51,987 bases of DNA, taken from positions 1-51,987 of the forward strand of contig LYSV01000029.1 in NCBI GenBank assembly GCA_001657315.1. Direction: 5' to 3'. Both the position numbers and the translations under genes were made by a program. Below, one piece after another: positions 25,625 through 34,027 of this stretch. The notes under the pieces are model-generated. The model was not told the DNA's origin and ran no database searches. It worked only from the letters and a program-made list of their open reading frames with translations. Origin of the DNA: Flammeovirgaceae bacterium BBD 1991-12 (GTDB lineage Bacteria > Bacteroidota > Bacteroidia > Cytophagales > Cyclobacteriaceae). Position 1 is the stretch's first letter. Each line of letters opens with the position of its first letter.

Positions 25625-26340
25625 TACTGATTTTTTAAAGCTTTATGGTACAAATAATCATAATAGGGTTTACATTCTTCAAGCAGTGGTATCAGGTCTT
25701 CCGGAAAAGGCTCCTCCTTTCTGGCATATTCCGTAAAGCCAGAGGAAGCATGCAGTGAGTGATACCAGTATTTCGCCCATATTCCGTCCTCAGGTCGTGG
25801 TCCGGGCTTCCATGAAAGCATATTTTCATGAAACGGGATTGCCATTGCATCACATAACCGGGATAGAATATGCCGTGGGTTCAGCAACAATAACCGTGAA
25901 TCAATGACCACCGGCCTGTGTCCTTCACTGGAGAGTTTATCAAACAGGGTTACCTGCATATTCAATGCAGTATCATTGAGCCGGGCAGCGGGCAACTGCT
26001 TTACCAGTGAAGGAAGCATTTCAGCAGGATCACGGATCAGAAACACATTGGTAAAATTACACAAAAGCTCATTTTCCATACCAATCCAATGATGGGCCAT
26101 GTTTTTAATGAAGCGGAGCGGTTTTTGTCCCTTCAGCAAAAGATGCTCCATGACCCTGATTCCATCTGTTTCCATATGGGTCAGTACCTCCTCCCTGCCC
26201 GGATGATCAACCGGTACCTTACTCAGATAGTGTCCGTAAAAAGGTTCATCGATCACCTCGGTATCTTCGCGCTGCGCAAAGGAATACATCAAAGCCGTGG
26301 AAACATTTCTGGGGCCTGACCATAGCGAAATAATTTGCAT
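25624..26340 (-). CDS. Sulfotransferase-family protein
   Basis: A 238-residue protein with the PAPS-binding loop at the N-terminus (SLWSGPRNVSTALMYSFAQR), then DTEVIDEPFYGHYL, and the 3'-phosphate motif LIRDPAEMLPSL (about 114-125). The family transfers sulfuryl groups from PAPS. Members with SGPRNVSTALM often sit next to class IV aminotransferase genes, as here, hinting at a shared amino-acid-derived substrate; that is inference. It is the first gene of the unit, divergent from the potassium channel gene. Confidence 0.85.
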   Translation of the reverse strand: MQIISLWSGPRNVSTALMYSFAQREDTEVIDEPFYGHYLSKVPVDHPGREEVLTHMETDGIRVMEHLLLKGQKPLRFIKNMAHHWIGMENELLCNFTNVFLIRDPAEMLPSLVKQLPAARLNDTALNMQVTLFDKLSSEGHRPVVIDSRLLLLNPRHILSRLCDAMAIPFHENMLSWKPGPRPEDGIWAKYWYHSLHASSGFTEYARKEEPFPEDLIPLLEECKPYYDYLYHKALKNQ

Positions 26341-26392
26341 AAGGGAAACTATTAAAATTGCATAGAATAAACAATATCAATATCTTAAGCCC

Positions 26393-27430
26393 ATGACCAT
26401 ATTGCTACAACGGAGTATCCGAAAGCTGGTATTTGCCACCTTATTGTTTCTTATCAGTATGATCATAGGTACTCTGGGATATGTGACTATTGAGGATTTC
26501 AGTATGGTAGATGCGGCATACATGTCCATACTGGCATTTTCCACTGTAGGGTTTAATGAGGTCAACCCTCTTAGTGCACAGGGTAAGGTTTTTTCAGTTT
26601 TATACATCACCATAAATCTTGGCATCTTTGCCTATATTGTTTCCGTAATGTCATCTTTTTTGTTTGAGGGTGAGCTGAGGAAGATCTTTAAAAACATCGC
26701 GTCGACAAGAGAAATGAAGAAGCTCAAAAATCATATTATCGTATGTGGATTTGGTAAAAACGGAGCCATGGCTTGCAGAGAACTCCGCTCCGCCGGAAAA
26801 GATTTTGTGGTTATTGAAAAGGATTCCACGGTGATTGAGGAAGTTCCGGAGAATAAAGGGTTTTCGTTCATCAATGGCAATGCCATACTTGATGAGGTGT
26901 TGATCGAAGCTGGTGTGGAAAGGGCGTCCACCGTTATCAGCGCTCTTCGTGAAGACTCAGACAATGTTTTTATAACACTGACCGCCCGTGAACTGAATCC
27001 AAATATTAAGGTCATTGCGAAAGCTACGGAGGTAAAATCGGAAAAGAAGCTCTACAGAGCAGGAGCTACTCATGTGGTATTGCCCGATTATCTTGGAGGG
27101 GTGCATATGGCGCATCTGATCACCAAGCCTTACGTGATAGAGTTTCTTGACCTTATCAGTGGAGTGGGAGGTTCAAAACTGGAACTGGAGGAGGTGAGCT
27201 ATGTTGACCTGAAGCCGGAGTTTCGTGATAAAACCCTGAGGGAGCTGGACATAAGAAATGTAAGCGGCGCTACGGTCATGAGCTTTAAGGATGATCTCAA
27301 AGGCTTTCTGTTCAATCCCACACCTTCCAAACAGGTCACGGAAGGAGATGTATTGATCTTATTGGGGGAGCAGGAGAGTATCGTGAAGTTCAGGAAGTTT
27401 TATTTGCAGCGGGAAAACAATAGCAAGTAG
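26393..27430 (+). CDS. Two-helix potassium channel with RCK (TrkA) domain
   Basis: A 345-residue channel subunit. Helix 1 about 13-30, pore loop with selectivity filter STVGF (50-54), helix 2 about 66-92, then an RCK_N Rossmann domain (HIIVCGFGKNGAMACREL, with the GxGxxG nucleotide loop) and an RCK_C domain (YVDLKPEFRDKTLRELDIRN onward). The filter TVGFNE in place of TVGYGD is common in bacterial relatives. Tetramers open in response to a ligand bound by RCK. Monocistronic. Confidence 0.93.
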   Translation: MTILLQRSIRKLVFATLLFLISMIIGTLGYVTIEDFSMVDAAYMSILAFSTVGFNEVNPLSAQGKVFSVLYITINLGIFAYIVSVMSSFLFEGELRKIFKNIASTREMKKLKNHIIVCGFGKNGAMACRELRSAGKDFVVIEKDSTVIEEVPENKGFSFINGNAILDEVLIEAGVERASTVISALREDSDNVFITLTARELNPNIKVIAKATEVKSEKKLYRAGATHVVLPDYLGGVHMAHLITKPYVIEFLDLISGVGGSKLELEEVSYVDLKPEFRDKTLRELDIRNVSGATVMSFKDDLKGFLFNPTPSKQVTEGDVLILLGEQESIVKFRKFYLQRENNSK

Positions 27431-27537
27431 ACACTTATTGATTAAATGGATGCTCATTTATCCAATTAAATCCACGATTCACCAGCAGGTGATTTGTTCA
27501 GAACGATACCTTGACAGCAATCAGACAAAAAGGTTGC

Positions 27538-28041
27538 CTATTTCCAGCCCTTGTTTTTAATTTCCTCCACGGAATCCAGTACTTTTTCCTTTAAGCCTTT
27601 TTTGTACCTGGCCAGATTATCGCTGATCTCCTCATCAAAGGCTCCTATTATCTCTGCAGCGAGGATACCGGCATTTTTTGCACCATCCAGGGCTACGGTG
27701 GCCACGGGAATACCTCCAGGCATTTGAAGAATACTCAATACCGAATCCCATCCGTCAATGGAGTTGCGCGATTTTACAGGAACACCGATCACCGGCAGTG
27801 TAGTGAGGGAAGCCACCATACCTGGCAGATGAGCAGCCCCTCCGGCCCCGGCGATGATCACCTTCAGACCTCTGCTTTTTGCTGATTCGGCATATTCCAG
27901 CATCCTGTGAGGTGTGCGATGGGCAGACACGATGGTCAGCTCAAACGGTACCTGTAGTTCTTCCAGTATGTCAGCGGCCTCCTTCATGATAGCAAGGTCT
28001 GACTGGCTACCCATGATTATTCCCGCGAGCGGCTTACTCAT
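27538..28041 (-). CDS. purE: 5-(carboxyamino)imidazole ribonucleotide mutase
   Basis: A 167-residue class I Pur[17 protein letters not shown] at the start, [10 protein letters not shown] with the catalytic histidine, and [20 protein letters not shown]. It converts N5-CAIR to CAIR in purine synthesis. The start ATG overlaps the purK stop by 4 nt, so the pair is translated from one message in the usual purK-purE order for this strand. Confidence 0.96.
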   Translation of the reverse strand: MSKPLAGIIMGSQSDLAIMKEAADILEELQVPFELTIVSAHRTPHRMLEYAESAKSRGLKVIIAGAGGAAHLPGMVASLTTLPVIGVPVKSRNSIDGWDSVLSILQMPGGIPVATVALDGAKNAGILAAEIIGAFDEEISDNLARYKKGLKEKVLDSVEEIKNKGWK

Positions 28042-29180
28042 GATGCAATTACTTTAAGTGTTTGTTTGACAAATTGCACTTTCTCTTTTAAACGAGCAAC
28101 ATCGTGATCCACAATTGTAATGTGACCCATCTTCCGAAACGGTTTCGTCAGTTTTTTGCCATATAAATGAACATAAACACCGCTGACATCCATCACCTGC
28201 TCCAGCCCTTCGTACCTGGCTTCGCCGCTATGGCCATCCTCACCAAGCAGATTGACCATGGCGGCTGCCATTACCTGTGAGGTGTCTCCCAGCGGCAGGT
28301 TAAAGAGAGTGCGCAGATGTTGTGCATACTGTGAGGTGATATTGGCCTCTATGGTCTGATGTCCACTGTTATGAGGCCTGGGAGCGATCTCATTGACGAG
28401 AACTTGATCCTCCCGGGTGACAAACATCTCCACTGCCAGTATGCCCACCATTTGTAGTTTTTCTATCACATCCCTGGCAATCCTGTCTGCTTCTTCCTCC
28501 ACCGGTTTTGAGATATTGGCTGGGGCAAAAAGGTATTCCACCAGATTGGCAGTAGGATGAAAGGCCATCTCCACTGCAGGGAATGTAGTGACCTCACCAC
28601 GTTCATTTCGTGCCACGATCACGGCTATTTCGGTCTTGAAATCTATAAGCTTTTCTACCAGCCCGGGCGCTTCGAAGGCATGCTCCAGATCAGCTTCGGT
28701 TCTAAGAAGCTGCACTCCACGACCGTCATAACCCTCCGTAGCCAGTTTATTGACCATAGGCAGCATGGACCTTTTCTGGAGAACATCTTCTTTGTTTTGT
28801 GTTTCCTCAAAAGGAGCTGTAGGAATACCGTTTTCTATGTAAAACCTTTTCTGGCTTACCTTATTCTGGATCAGCGCTATAATCTCAGGCTGAGGAAATA
28901 CCTTTTTACCCTGCTCCTGAAGCTTTTTGAGCGCATCTGTGTTCACGTTTTCAATTTCAATGGACAGGATATCACAATCTCTTCCGAATTCCATCACCGT
29001 ATCAAAATCTGTAAGCTTGCCCACCGTAAAGGTAGAGGCGATGTTCCTGCAGGGCGCATTTTCATCTGGATCGAGAATATGGATATCAACATTAAGATCA
29101 AGCGTGGACTGGATAAGCATACGTCCCAGCTGACCGCCTCCGAGTATCCCCAGTTTTTGTGTTTGTATCGATTTGGACAT
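28038..29180 (-). CDS. purK: 5-(carboxyamino)imidazole ribonucleotide synthase
   Basis: A 380-residue ATP-grasp enzyme. N-terminal Rossmann-like [23 protein letters not shown]-grasp core ([34 protein letters not shown]), metal site [17 protein letters not shown]. It makes N5-CAIR from AIR, ATP and bicarbonate and feeds PurE. The upstream region is occupied by REP-like hairpins, so its promoter is probably within 29181-29197 or inside that repeat block. Confidence 0.96.
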   Translation of the reverse strand: MSKSIQTQKLGILGGGQLGRMLIQSTLDLNVDIHILDPDENAPCRNIASTFTVGKLTDFDTVMEFGRDCDILSIEIENVNTDALKKLQEQGKKVFPQPEIIALIQNKVSQKRFYIENGIPTAPFEETQNKEDVLQKRSMLPMVNKLATEGYDGRGVQLLRTEADLEHAFEAPGLVEKLIDFKTEIAVIVARNERGEVTTFPAVEMAFHPTANLVEYLFAPANISKPVEEEADRIARDVIEKLQMVGILAVEMFVTREDQVLVNEIAPRPHNSGHQTIEANITSQYAQHLRTLFNLPLGDTSQVMAAAMVNLLGEDGHSGEARYEGLEQVMDVSGVYVHLYGKKLTKPFRKMGHITIVDHDVARLKEKVQFVKQTLKVIAS

Positions 29181-29197
29181 TGTTTTTAGCGAGTTTC

Positions 29198-29217
29198 GGT
29201 CTGTGAGGACACAGACC
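29198..29217. repeat. REP-like hairpin 1
   Basis: GGTCTGTG-AGGA-CACAGACC, a perfect 8-bp stem with a 4-nt loop. The flanks (GAGTTTC before, GAGGGTA after) match those of hairpin 3 at 29963. It lies 18 nt upstream of the purK start codon. Confidence 0.8.
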
Positions 29218-29324
29218 GAGGGTATTGGATTCTATTTTTTGTTTTTGTTAACATTTCTCTACATCCACCTTTTTCTTTTCTCATCCCGGCCCCTCTTTTC
29301 TCCATGGTCTTTCTCTTTCTCCAT

Positions 29325-29344
29325 GGTCTGTGTCTTCACAGACC
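29325..29344. repeat. REP-like hairpin 2
   Basis: GGTCTGTG-TCTT-CACAGACC, the same stem with complementary loop, preceded by CTCCAT as in hairpin 4 (CTCCGT). A partial copy of its left part, CCATGGTCT, lies at 29302-29310. With hairpin 1 it frames a pyrimidine-rich spacer of about 107 nt. Confidence 0.8.
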
Positions 29345-29372
29345 ATCATCACTTGAATCCCTAAAAACCACG

Positions 29373-29945
29373 TTAAAACCTATCCATATAGTGTGTAAGT
29401 ATCCCAAAGTCATCCTTATCCTCTTCATAAAAACTTGCTGACGACCAAAAATAGTCCTCTGGATATTTGGCCAGATTCCACTGCTCCTGTAATGGGTTCA
29501 AATGAATATATTCAATCTTCTGCTCTACTTTTTCTCTGCTATCCATTTCAATGGCCAGAGGGTCTCTTTGCCAGAAACGATGCTTCCTCTCATTATCTAC
29601 AGAACTAAATCGTCTTAGCTCTTTTGGTTCAACAGATCTCAACTGAGTCAGAAACTGATGAGCAGTGAATTTATTAAAACTGGCATGCGGCAGTTCCTTA
29701 CCATTCATTTCCAGCATTTCCCAGACAATATGAACATGATTGGGCATTATAACAAAGGCATATATCCTGACCTTCCCCTTCTCAACAAGATACTGCCATG
29801 ACTTGATTATTGTTTTCTTAAACTCATTATCTTTCAGCAGATGATACCAATCTTTTATTGTGTTCGTCCAGAAATACACCTTATTCAAAAGCATTTGAGA
29901 GGCTCTCGATCTGCTATCTTCTTCGCTAAATAGAGTGTTTTTCAT
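29373..29945 (-). mobile_element. REP-associated Y1 tyrosine transposase (RAYT)
   Basis: A 190-residue single-domain protein of the IS200/IS605-like HUH superfamily. The HUH motif is H70-V71-H72 in IMPNHVHIVWEM; the catalytic tyrosine is Y146 in EYIHLNPLQEQWNLAKYPED, followed by YFWSSASFY, all features of RAYTs. The protein is complete. It is flanked on both sides by pairs of short hairpins of one sequence family, the arrangement known for RAYTs that mobilise or copy REP sequences. Autonomous IS200 elements have different ends. The element lies between purK and the HEAT-cyclophilin gene. Confidence 0.88.
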
Positions 29946-29962
29946 TGTTGGATTTGAGTTTC

Positions 29963-29982
29963 GGTCTGTGAAGACACAGACC
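29963..29982. repeat. REP-like hairpin 3
   Basis: GGTCTGTG-AAGA-CACAGACC, 18 nt upstream of the RAYT start codon and in the same context (GAGTTTC before, GAGGGTA after) as hairpin 1. Confidence 0.8.
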
Positions 29983-30070
29983 GAGGGTACTATATTGGGT
30001 TTTGTTTTTATGAACCTCCTTATCTTATATCCGTTCTCTTTTACTATTCTCCATTATCATCTCTCTCCGT

Positions 30071-30090
30071 GGTCTGTGTCTTCACAGACC
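30071..30090. repeat. REP-like hairpin 4
   Basis: GGTCTGTG-TCTT-CACAGACC, identical to hairpin 2. It overlaps the 3' end of the convergent-side HEAT-cyclophilin gene: the TGA stop of that gene (30082-30084, minus strand) and its last two codons are made of hairpin sequence. Confidence 0.8.
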
Positions 30091-32046
30091 ATACCCCTCA
30101 CCCTCTGACAAGCGTACTTCCAAAATCCTATCCCCCACTTCTATCTTATGCACTACATCCATCCCTTCCTCTACCTGAGCAAAAATAGTATACCTTCCGT
30201 CCAGGTGCGGGGTGGGTGAGTGGGTGATGAACCACTGTGTGCCCTCGGTATCCTTGCCGGCAGAGGCCATTCCTACCGAGCCTTCCTGATATCGAATATT
30301 GGCGAATTCCGAGCGAATGGAATAGTCTTCACTTCCGTAGCCGTCACCCCGGTGACAGCCTCCCTGTACTACAAAGTTCGGTACTACACGATGGAAATTT
30401 TTCCCATCGAAGTATCCACTGTTGGCCAGGGTAATAAAGTTGGACACCGTTGCGGGAGCCTGCTCTACCAGCAGCCGAAGTACTATATCACCTGCACTGG
30501 TTTTTATGATGACTTTATGGTTTTTGGCAATGGATCCTACATGCTTCCAGTCAACAGGATGATTGAACGGGTTTTCTGTTTCAGGAATATCTTCTTCGCC
30601 ATCGAAAAAAGCAATGGCCTTATTCAGTACCTGAAGGGCCTCATTGTCCCTGGGCAGGCTGAGCCTGCTTTTAACATTTGTGAGAAAAGTGTGATCACTA
30701 TACAGCTCTCCAAATTTTAGTTCAGGTCTCAGATAGATGTTGGAAACCAGATATACAATACCTACATCACCGGTTTCCATGATCATTCTAAGCTGTTGGG
30801 CAAGATCCTTTTCTCTTTCAGCAGGGAAATCTTTACGTGTTCTCATACTTACCAGCGCTTGTGTGCCAGCAGTTCGTATGATCGCTGTCTGCTCTGAAAG
30901 TATCTGGTCAGTAATGAAGGGTGCAGCCTCAACCGCGTTTCCCAGTGCCCCCAGTAGTCCTGCCTTGTAGTAAGGATTCCCGGCAGTCTCATATTCTTTT
31001 TTGATAAGGGCAATGACAGGATCTTTATCTTTTGCGTGTTTCAGTGCGCTGCCCAGCAGCGTGCTTCTGATCCTCCAGTGCTCAATACTTAGTATTTTGT
31101 CAGGGGGGAATTGCTGAGCGGTTGCGGCAATGACATCAGCCGCAGCGATAGCCACATTTATGTTTTCATCATCCAGCAATTCTGTTAACCGGTCCCCTAC
31201 CCCTTCAAAACGAAAGCTTTCCATAGCCCTGATGCTATTGATCCTGACGCGATAGTCGGGATCCCGAGAAATAGCCTCGGTAAGTGCCCGTAGAGACTCT
31301 GGAGTGACCACGTTTTGCAAAGCTTTGGCCGCCGCCATTCTCACGTGAGGGGACGGATCTGTTATAGCACAACGAATAATACGGTTTTCACGTCCGGTAA
31401 GTGACAGATTCGGGCTTCTGGAAAAGAAGTGTGCGGCGCCCAGTCGCGTTTCATAGCTGTTGGTAGTATCCAGCAGGCTGAGAGCTATATCCATGGTAAT
31501 GCCATCATGAACATTTCTTATACCTGCTCTGTAAATTCCCCATGCAAGGCCCTCCTTCTCCTGTTCACTGCCTATCAGCACCTTATGGAGCAAGTATATC
31601 TTTTCCATAGTCACTACTTTGCCCAATGCCTCTATCAATTCACGACGGACCGTGACGGAATCTTCCTCCTGAAGAGCACCTGCCAGCAGATCGATCACCT
31701 GTTTGTCATGTATCTGTCCCAGCGCATAGGCCGCAGCCTTTCGCACCCGGGCGTGGTCATCGTAAAGCAAAAAACCAAGGGGCTGAATGGCGGCCGTATC
31801 CTGCATGGAAGCAAAGGCCAGTGCTGCCTCCTGCCTGTAGAGGGGGTTATCATCATTAAAGAAACCCAGAAGCGATTTCGTATCCCGCCGGTCCTGGTAG
31901 TCATGGATCTTAGCTACGATGGTGTCAGAAAATTTGTTTAACGCAGGGTCACCGAGCTTATCTGCCTCATGCTGACAGGCTGAAATAAGAGCAATAAGTG
32001 CGACCAACCAATACGACTCGAAAAATTTCCTGAGGGACCGGATCAT
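30082..32046 (-). CDS. Lipoprotein with HEAT repeats and cyclophilin-type PPIase domain
   Basis: 654 residues from the ATG at 32046, chosen because it starts a lipoprotein signal peptide (hydrophobic ALIALISAC, lipobox C24); the longer frame to 32163 has no signal-like start. Residues about 50-330 contain HEAT/PBS-lyase-like repeats (VRKAAAYALGQI, VRRELIEALGKV, VRMAAAKALQNV, VRINSIRAMESF). Residues about 505-650 form a cyclophilin domain (FHRVVPNFVVQGG, GSVGMASAGKDTEGTQWFIT, HLDGRYTIFAQV). It is probably a periplasmic folding factor with a scaffold for partners. Its last codons and stop come from a REP-like hairpin. Confidence 0.9.
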   Translation of the reverse strand: MIRSLRKFFESYWLVALIALISACQHEADKLGDPALNKFSDTIVAKIHDYQDRRDTKSLLGFFNDDNPLYRQEAALAFASMQDTAAIQPLGFLLYDDHARVRKAAAYALGQIHDKQVIDLLAGALQEEDSVTVRRELIEALGKVVTMEKIYLLHKVLIGSEQEKEGLAWGIYRAGIRNVHDGITMDIALSLLDTTNSYETRLGAAHFFSRSPNLSLTGRENRIIRCAITDPSPHVRMAAAKALQNVVTPESLRALTEAISRDPDYRVRINSIRAMESFRFEGVGDRLTELLDDENINVAIAAADVIAATAQQFPPDKILSIEHWRIRSTLLGSALKHAKDKDPVIALIKKEYETAGNPYYKAGLLGALGNAVEAAPFITDQILSEQTAIIRTAGTQALVSMRTRKDFPAEREKDLAQQLRMIMETGDVGIVYLVSNIYLRPELKFGELYSDHTFLTNVKSRLSLPRDNEALQVLNKAIAFFDGEEDIPETENPFNHPVDWKHVGSIAKNHKVIIKTSAGDIVLRLLVEQAPATVSNFITLANSGYFDGKNFHRVVPNFVVQGGCHRGDGYGSEDYSIRSEFANIRYQEGSVGMASAGKDTEGTQWFITHSPTPHLDGRYTIFAQVEEGMDVVHKIEVGDRILEVRLSEGEGYGL

Positions 32047-32159
32047 TATTTCTGATTTGCCATCAAATATAGTGATTCGCCTCAAGAGACATGAGAAAAA
32101 GAAAGCCGGACGGTCTTTCAAGCTTAGGTCTTCGGTATTTCCGGGATCATAAAACCAGA

Positions 32160-33809
32160 TCAACTGTCTGCATGATAAAGCTTCTTATAGTAGTCATCCG
32201 CCATCCTCGACGCTACAAACTGCTTATCCACATCTTCTGTGGCCTGCCATGCCAGCTCTACCCATTTTTCCGGGTGCTCATAATACATCGGCAGCACTTC
32301 ATCTTCCAGTATTCTGAGCATGTGATCAAAATCATGCTGATCCTGTTCCTCCTCAGTCCATGAAAGGTCTGCTTCAGGGATCACAAAGCTGTTCTTCCCG
32401 TGCTCTGCAAATTCAAGAATCCAGCCATCGTTGGTAGACAGGTTAACGGAGCCATTCATAGCCGCTGTCATTCCACTCGTTCCCGAGGCTTCCAAGGGAA
32501 TACGGGGATTGTTCAACCACACATCACTGCCTTTTTTGAGTAGCGCTGATAACCTCAATTCATAACCTGTGAGGACAGCTGCACCGGGGTAATTACGCGT
32601 CATATGTATGAGGTGATTGAAGGTACTGATGGCGTTCACATCAAGAGGATAGGGTTTGCCCGCCCAGATGATCTGCACCGGATATTTCGCATTTTGCATC
32701 AGCGTCTCGAATCTTTCCATATCACGGGTAATGAGGTCGGCCCGCTTGTAGCCGGCAAACCTTCTGGCCCACACAATGGTCAGATGATCGGGATCAAGAA
32801 GTTTACCGGTCTGATCCGCCACTTCTTCAAACAGTACCTTCTTCATTTCTTTTTTACGGGTCTGAAATGCCCTGATGTCGGCTTTCAGGCGCGCCTTTTC
32901 AAGGTCAGCATCTGCCCAGTATCTTTTGTTCTGGGCATTGGTAACGGCTTCTATCCTGCAGATCTCGCCAAAGCCTCCCCACATCTCCGTGGCTACCTGC
33001 TGGTGCTTTTTGGAGACGGCATTGGCCTTTTTCGACATTCTCAGTGCGGCCAAGGTATGATTGAACCATCCGTTTTCAAAACCGATCAGCTTTTCTACCT
33101 GTTCTACATCCAGATGATGGAAAAAACTCATCTCATTAAGAAAATTAGGGTCATTCACCTCATTACCCGCTTTTACCGGCGTGTGTGTGGTAAACACCAG
33201 CTTTTCCTTTAACCGGTCCAGGGTCTTGTACTTTTCAAGCAGATAAAAAGCCGCCGGCAAGGCATGGGCCTCATTGAGATGATATATTTCAGTTTTGTGC
33301 CCGAGAGCCTCCAGCACCTTCACACCTCCAATGCCGAGTACGATATACTGGGCAATTCTTGTTGCCAGATTATTGTCATACAATTTGTGCGTGGTAGTCT
33401 GCGCCAGATGATCATTAGCCGGATGATCCGTAGACAAAAGAAACATGGGTACCGTACCAAATACCTCAGGAGCAAGGTAAAATGCCTTTACCTTTACATT
33501 ATGTCCATGTACCATCACGTCTACCTCTATGCCTGTGTCCTCCAGAAAATGGTAATACCTTTCCTGGTTAAGTACTCCAAGTTCATTGTTGGCTTTTCTT
33601 ACCTGATCATAGTAGCCGTACTTCCACAACATACCAATACCTACCATATTCTGTTTCAGGTCATAGGCACTACGCATGTGAGAGCCCGCCAGAAATCCGA
33701 GCCCGCCGGAGTATATTTTTAAAGGCTGATCGATGGCAAACTCCATACTGAAATAGGCCACCGTCTTATCATAGCCATTACTGAATTTATAAGGATGCTT
33801 TATCTTCAT
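32160..33809 (-). CDS. Alpha-glucan phosphorylase-family protein (GT35), PLP lysine replaced
   Basis: About 549 residues from the ATG at 33809 (start MKIKHPYKFSNGYDKTVAYF); the longer frame to 33869 adds an atypical N-terminus. Family motifs: VAYFSMEFAIDQPLKIYSGG, IYHLNEAHALPAAF, VWARRFAGYKRADLI, and PLEASGTSGMTAAMNGSVNL. The enzyme phosphorolyses glycogen or maltodextrin to glucose-1-phosphate using PLP. In the short alpha-glucan phosphorylases the GTSGMK lysine binds PLP; here the codon (32466-32468, ACA) gives Thr448. Either a subgroup change or an inactive or altered enzyme; other motifs are intact. I am unsure how common the change is in Bacteroidota. Confidence 0.88.
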   Translation of the reverse strand: MKIKHPYKFSNGYDKTVAYFSMEFAIDQPLKIYSGGLGFLAGSHMRSAYDLKQNMVGIGMLWKYGYYDQVRKANNELGVLNQERYYHFLEDTGIEVDVMVHGHNVKVKAFYLAPEVFGTVPMFLLSTDHPANDHLAQTTTHKLYDNNLATRIAQYIVLGIGGVKVLEALGHKTEIYHLNEAHALPAAFYLLEKYKTLDRLKEKLVFTTHTPVKAGNEVNDPNFLNEMSFFHHLDVEQVEKLIGFENGWFNHTLAALRMSKKANAVSKKHQQVATEMWGGFGEICRIEAVTNAQNKRYWADADLEKARLKADIRAFQTRKKEMKKVLFEEVADQTGKLLDPDHLTIVWARRFAGYKRADLITRDMERFETLMQNAKYPVQIIWAGKPYPLDVNAISTFNHLIHMTRNYPGAAVLTGYELRLSALLKKGSDVWLNNPRIPLEASGTSGMTAAMNGSVNLSTNDGWILEFAEHGKNSFVIPEADLSWTEEEQDQHDFDHMLRILEDEVLPMYYEHPEKWVELAWQATEDVDKQFVASRMADDYYKKLYHADS

Positions 33810-34027
33810 TTTAGTCGCGAGTATTGAGCAGGTGCAAATTAAATGGTACCCCCCGTAAAATGAAACCAATGATCACTAATTTGTTGAATGACCGGCTCCT
33901 TAAATCCTGTCTGAAAGAATGTCGGAACCGTATCCGTGCGATTTTGACCATTACCTTACACGATCTTCTGTATCATCTTGAAAATGTTATCTTTAGGCCT
34001 GATTAAGAACTCCTGGAAAAATCGCTG

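Noticed and set aside
28557-29189. 210-codon plus-strand frame opposite purK
   Set aside because: Antisense shadow of a well-supported purine gene, with no domain and with cysteine-rich random-looking sequence.
33824-34006. 60-codon plus-strand frame between phosphorylase and the SanA-like gene
   Set aside because: No signal, family pattern or neighbour support; treated as non-coding intergenic sequence.
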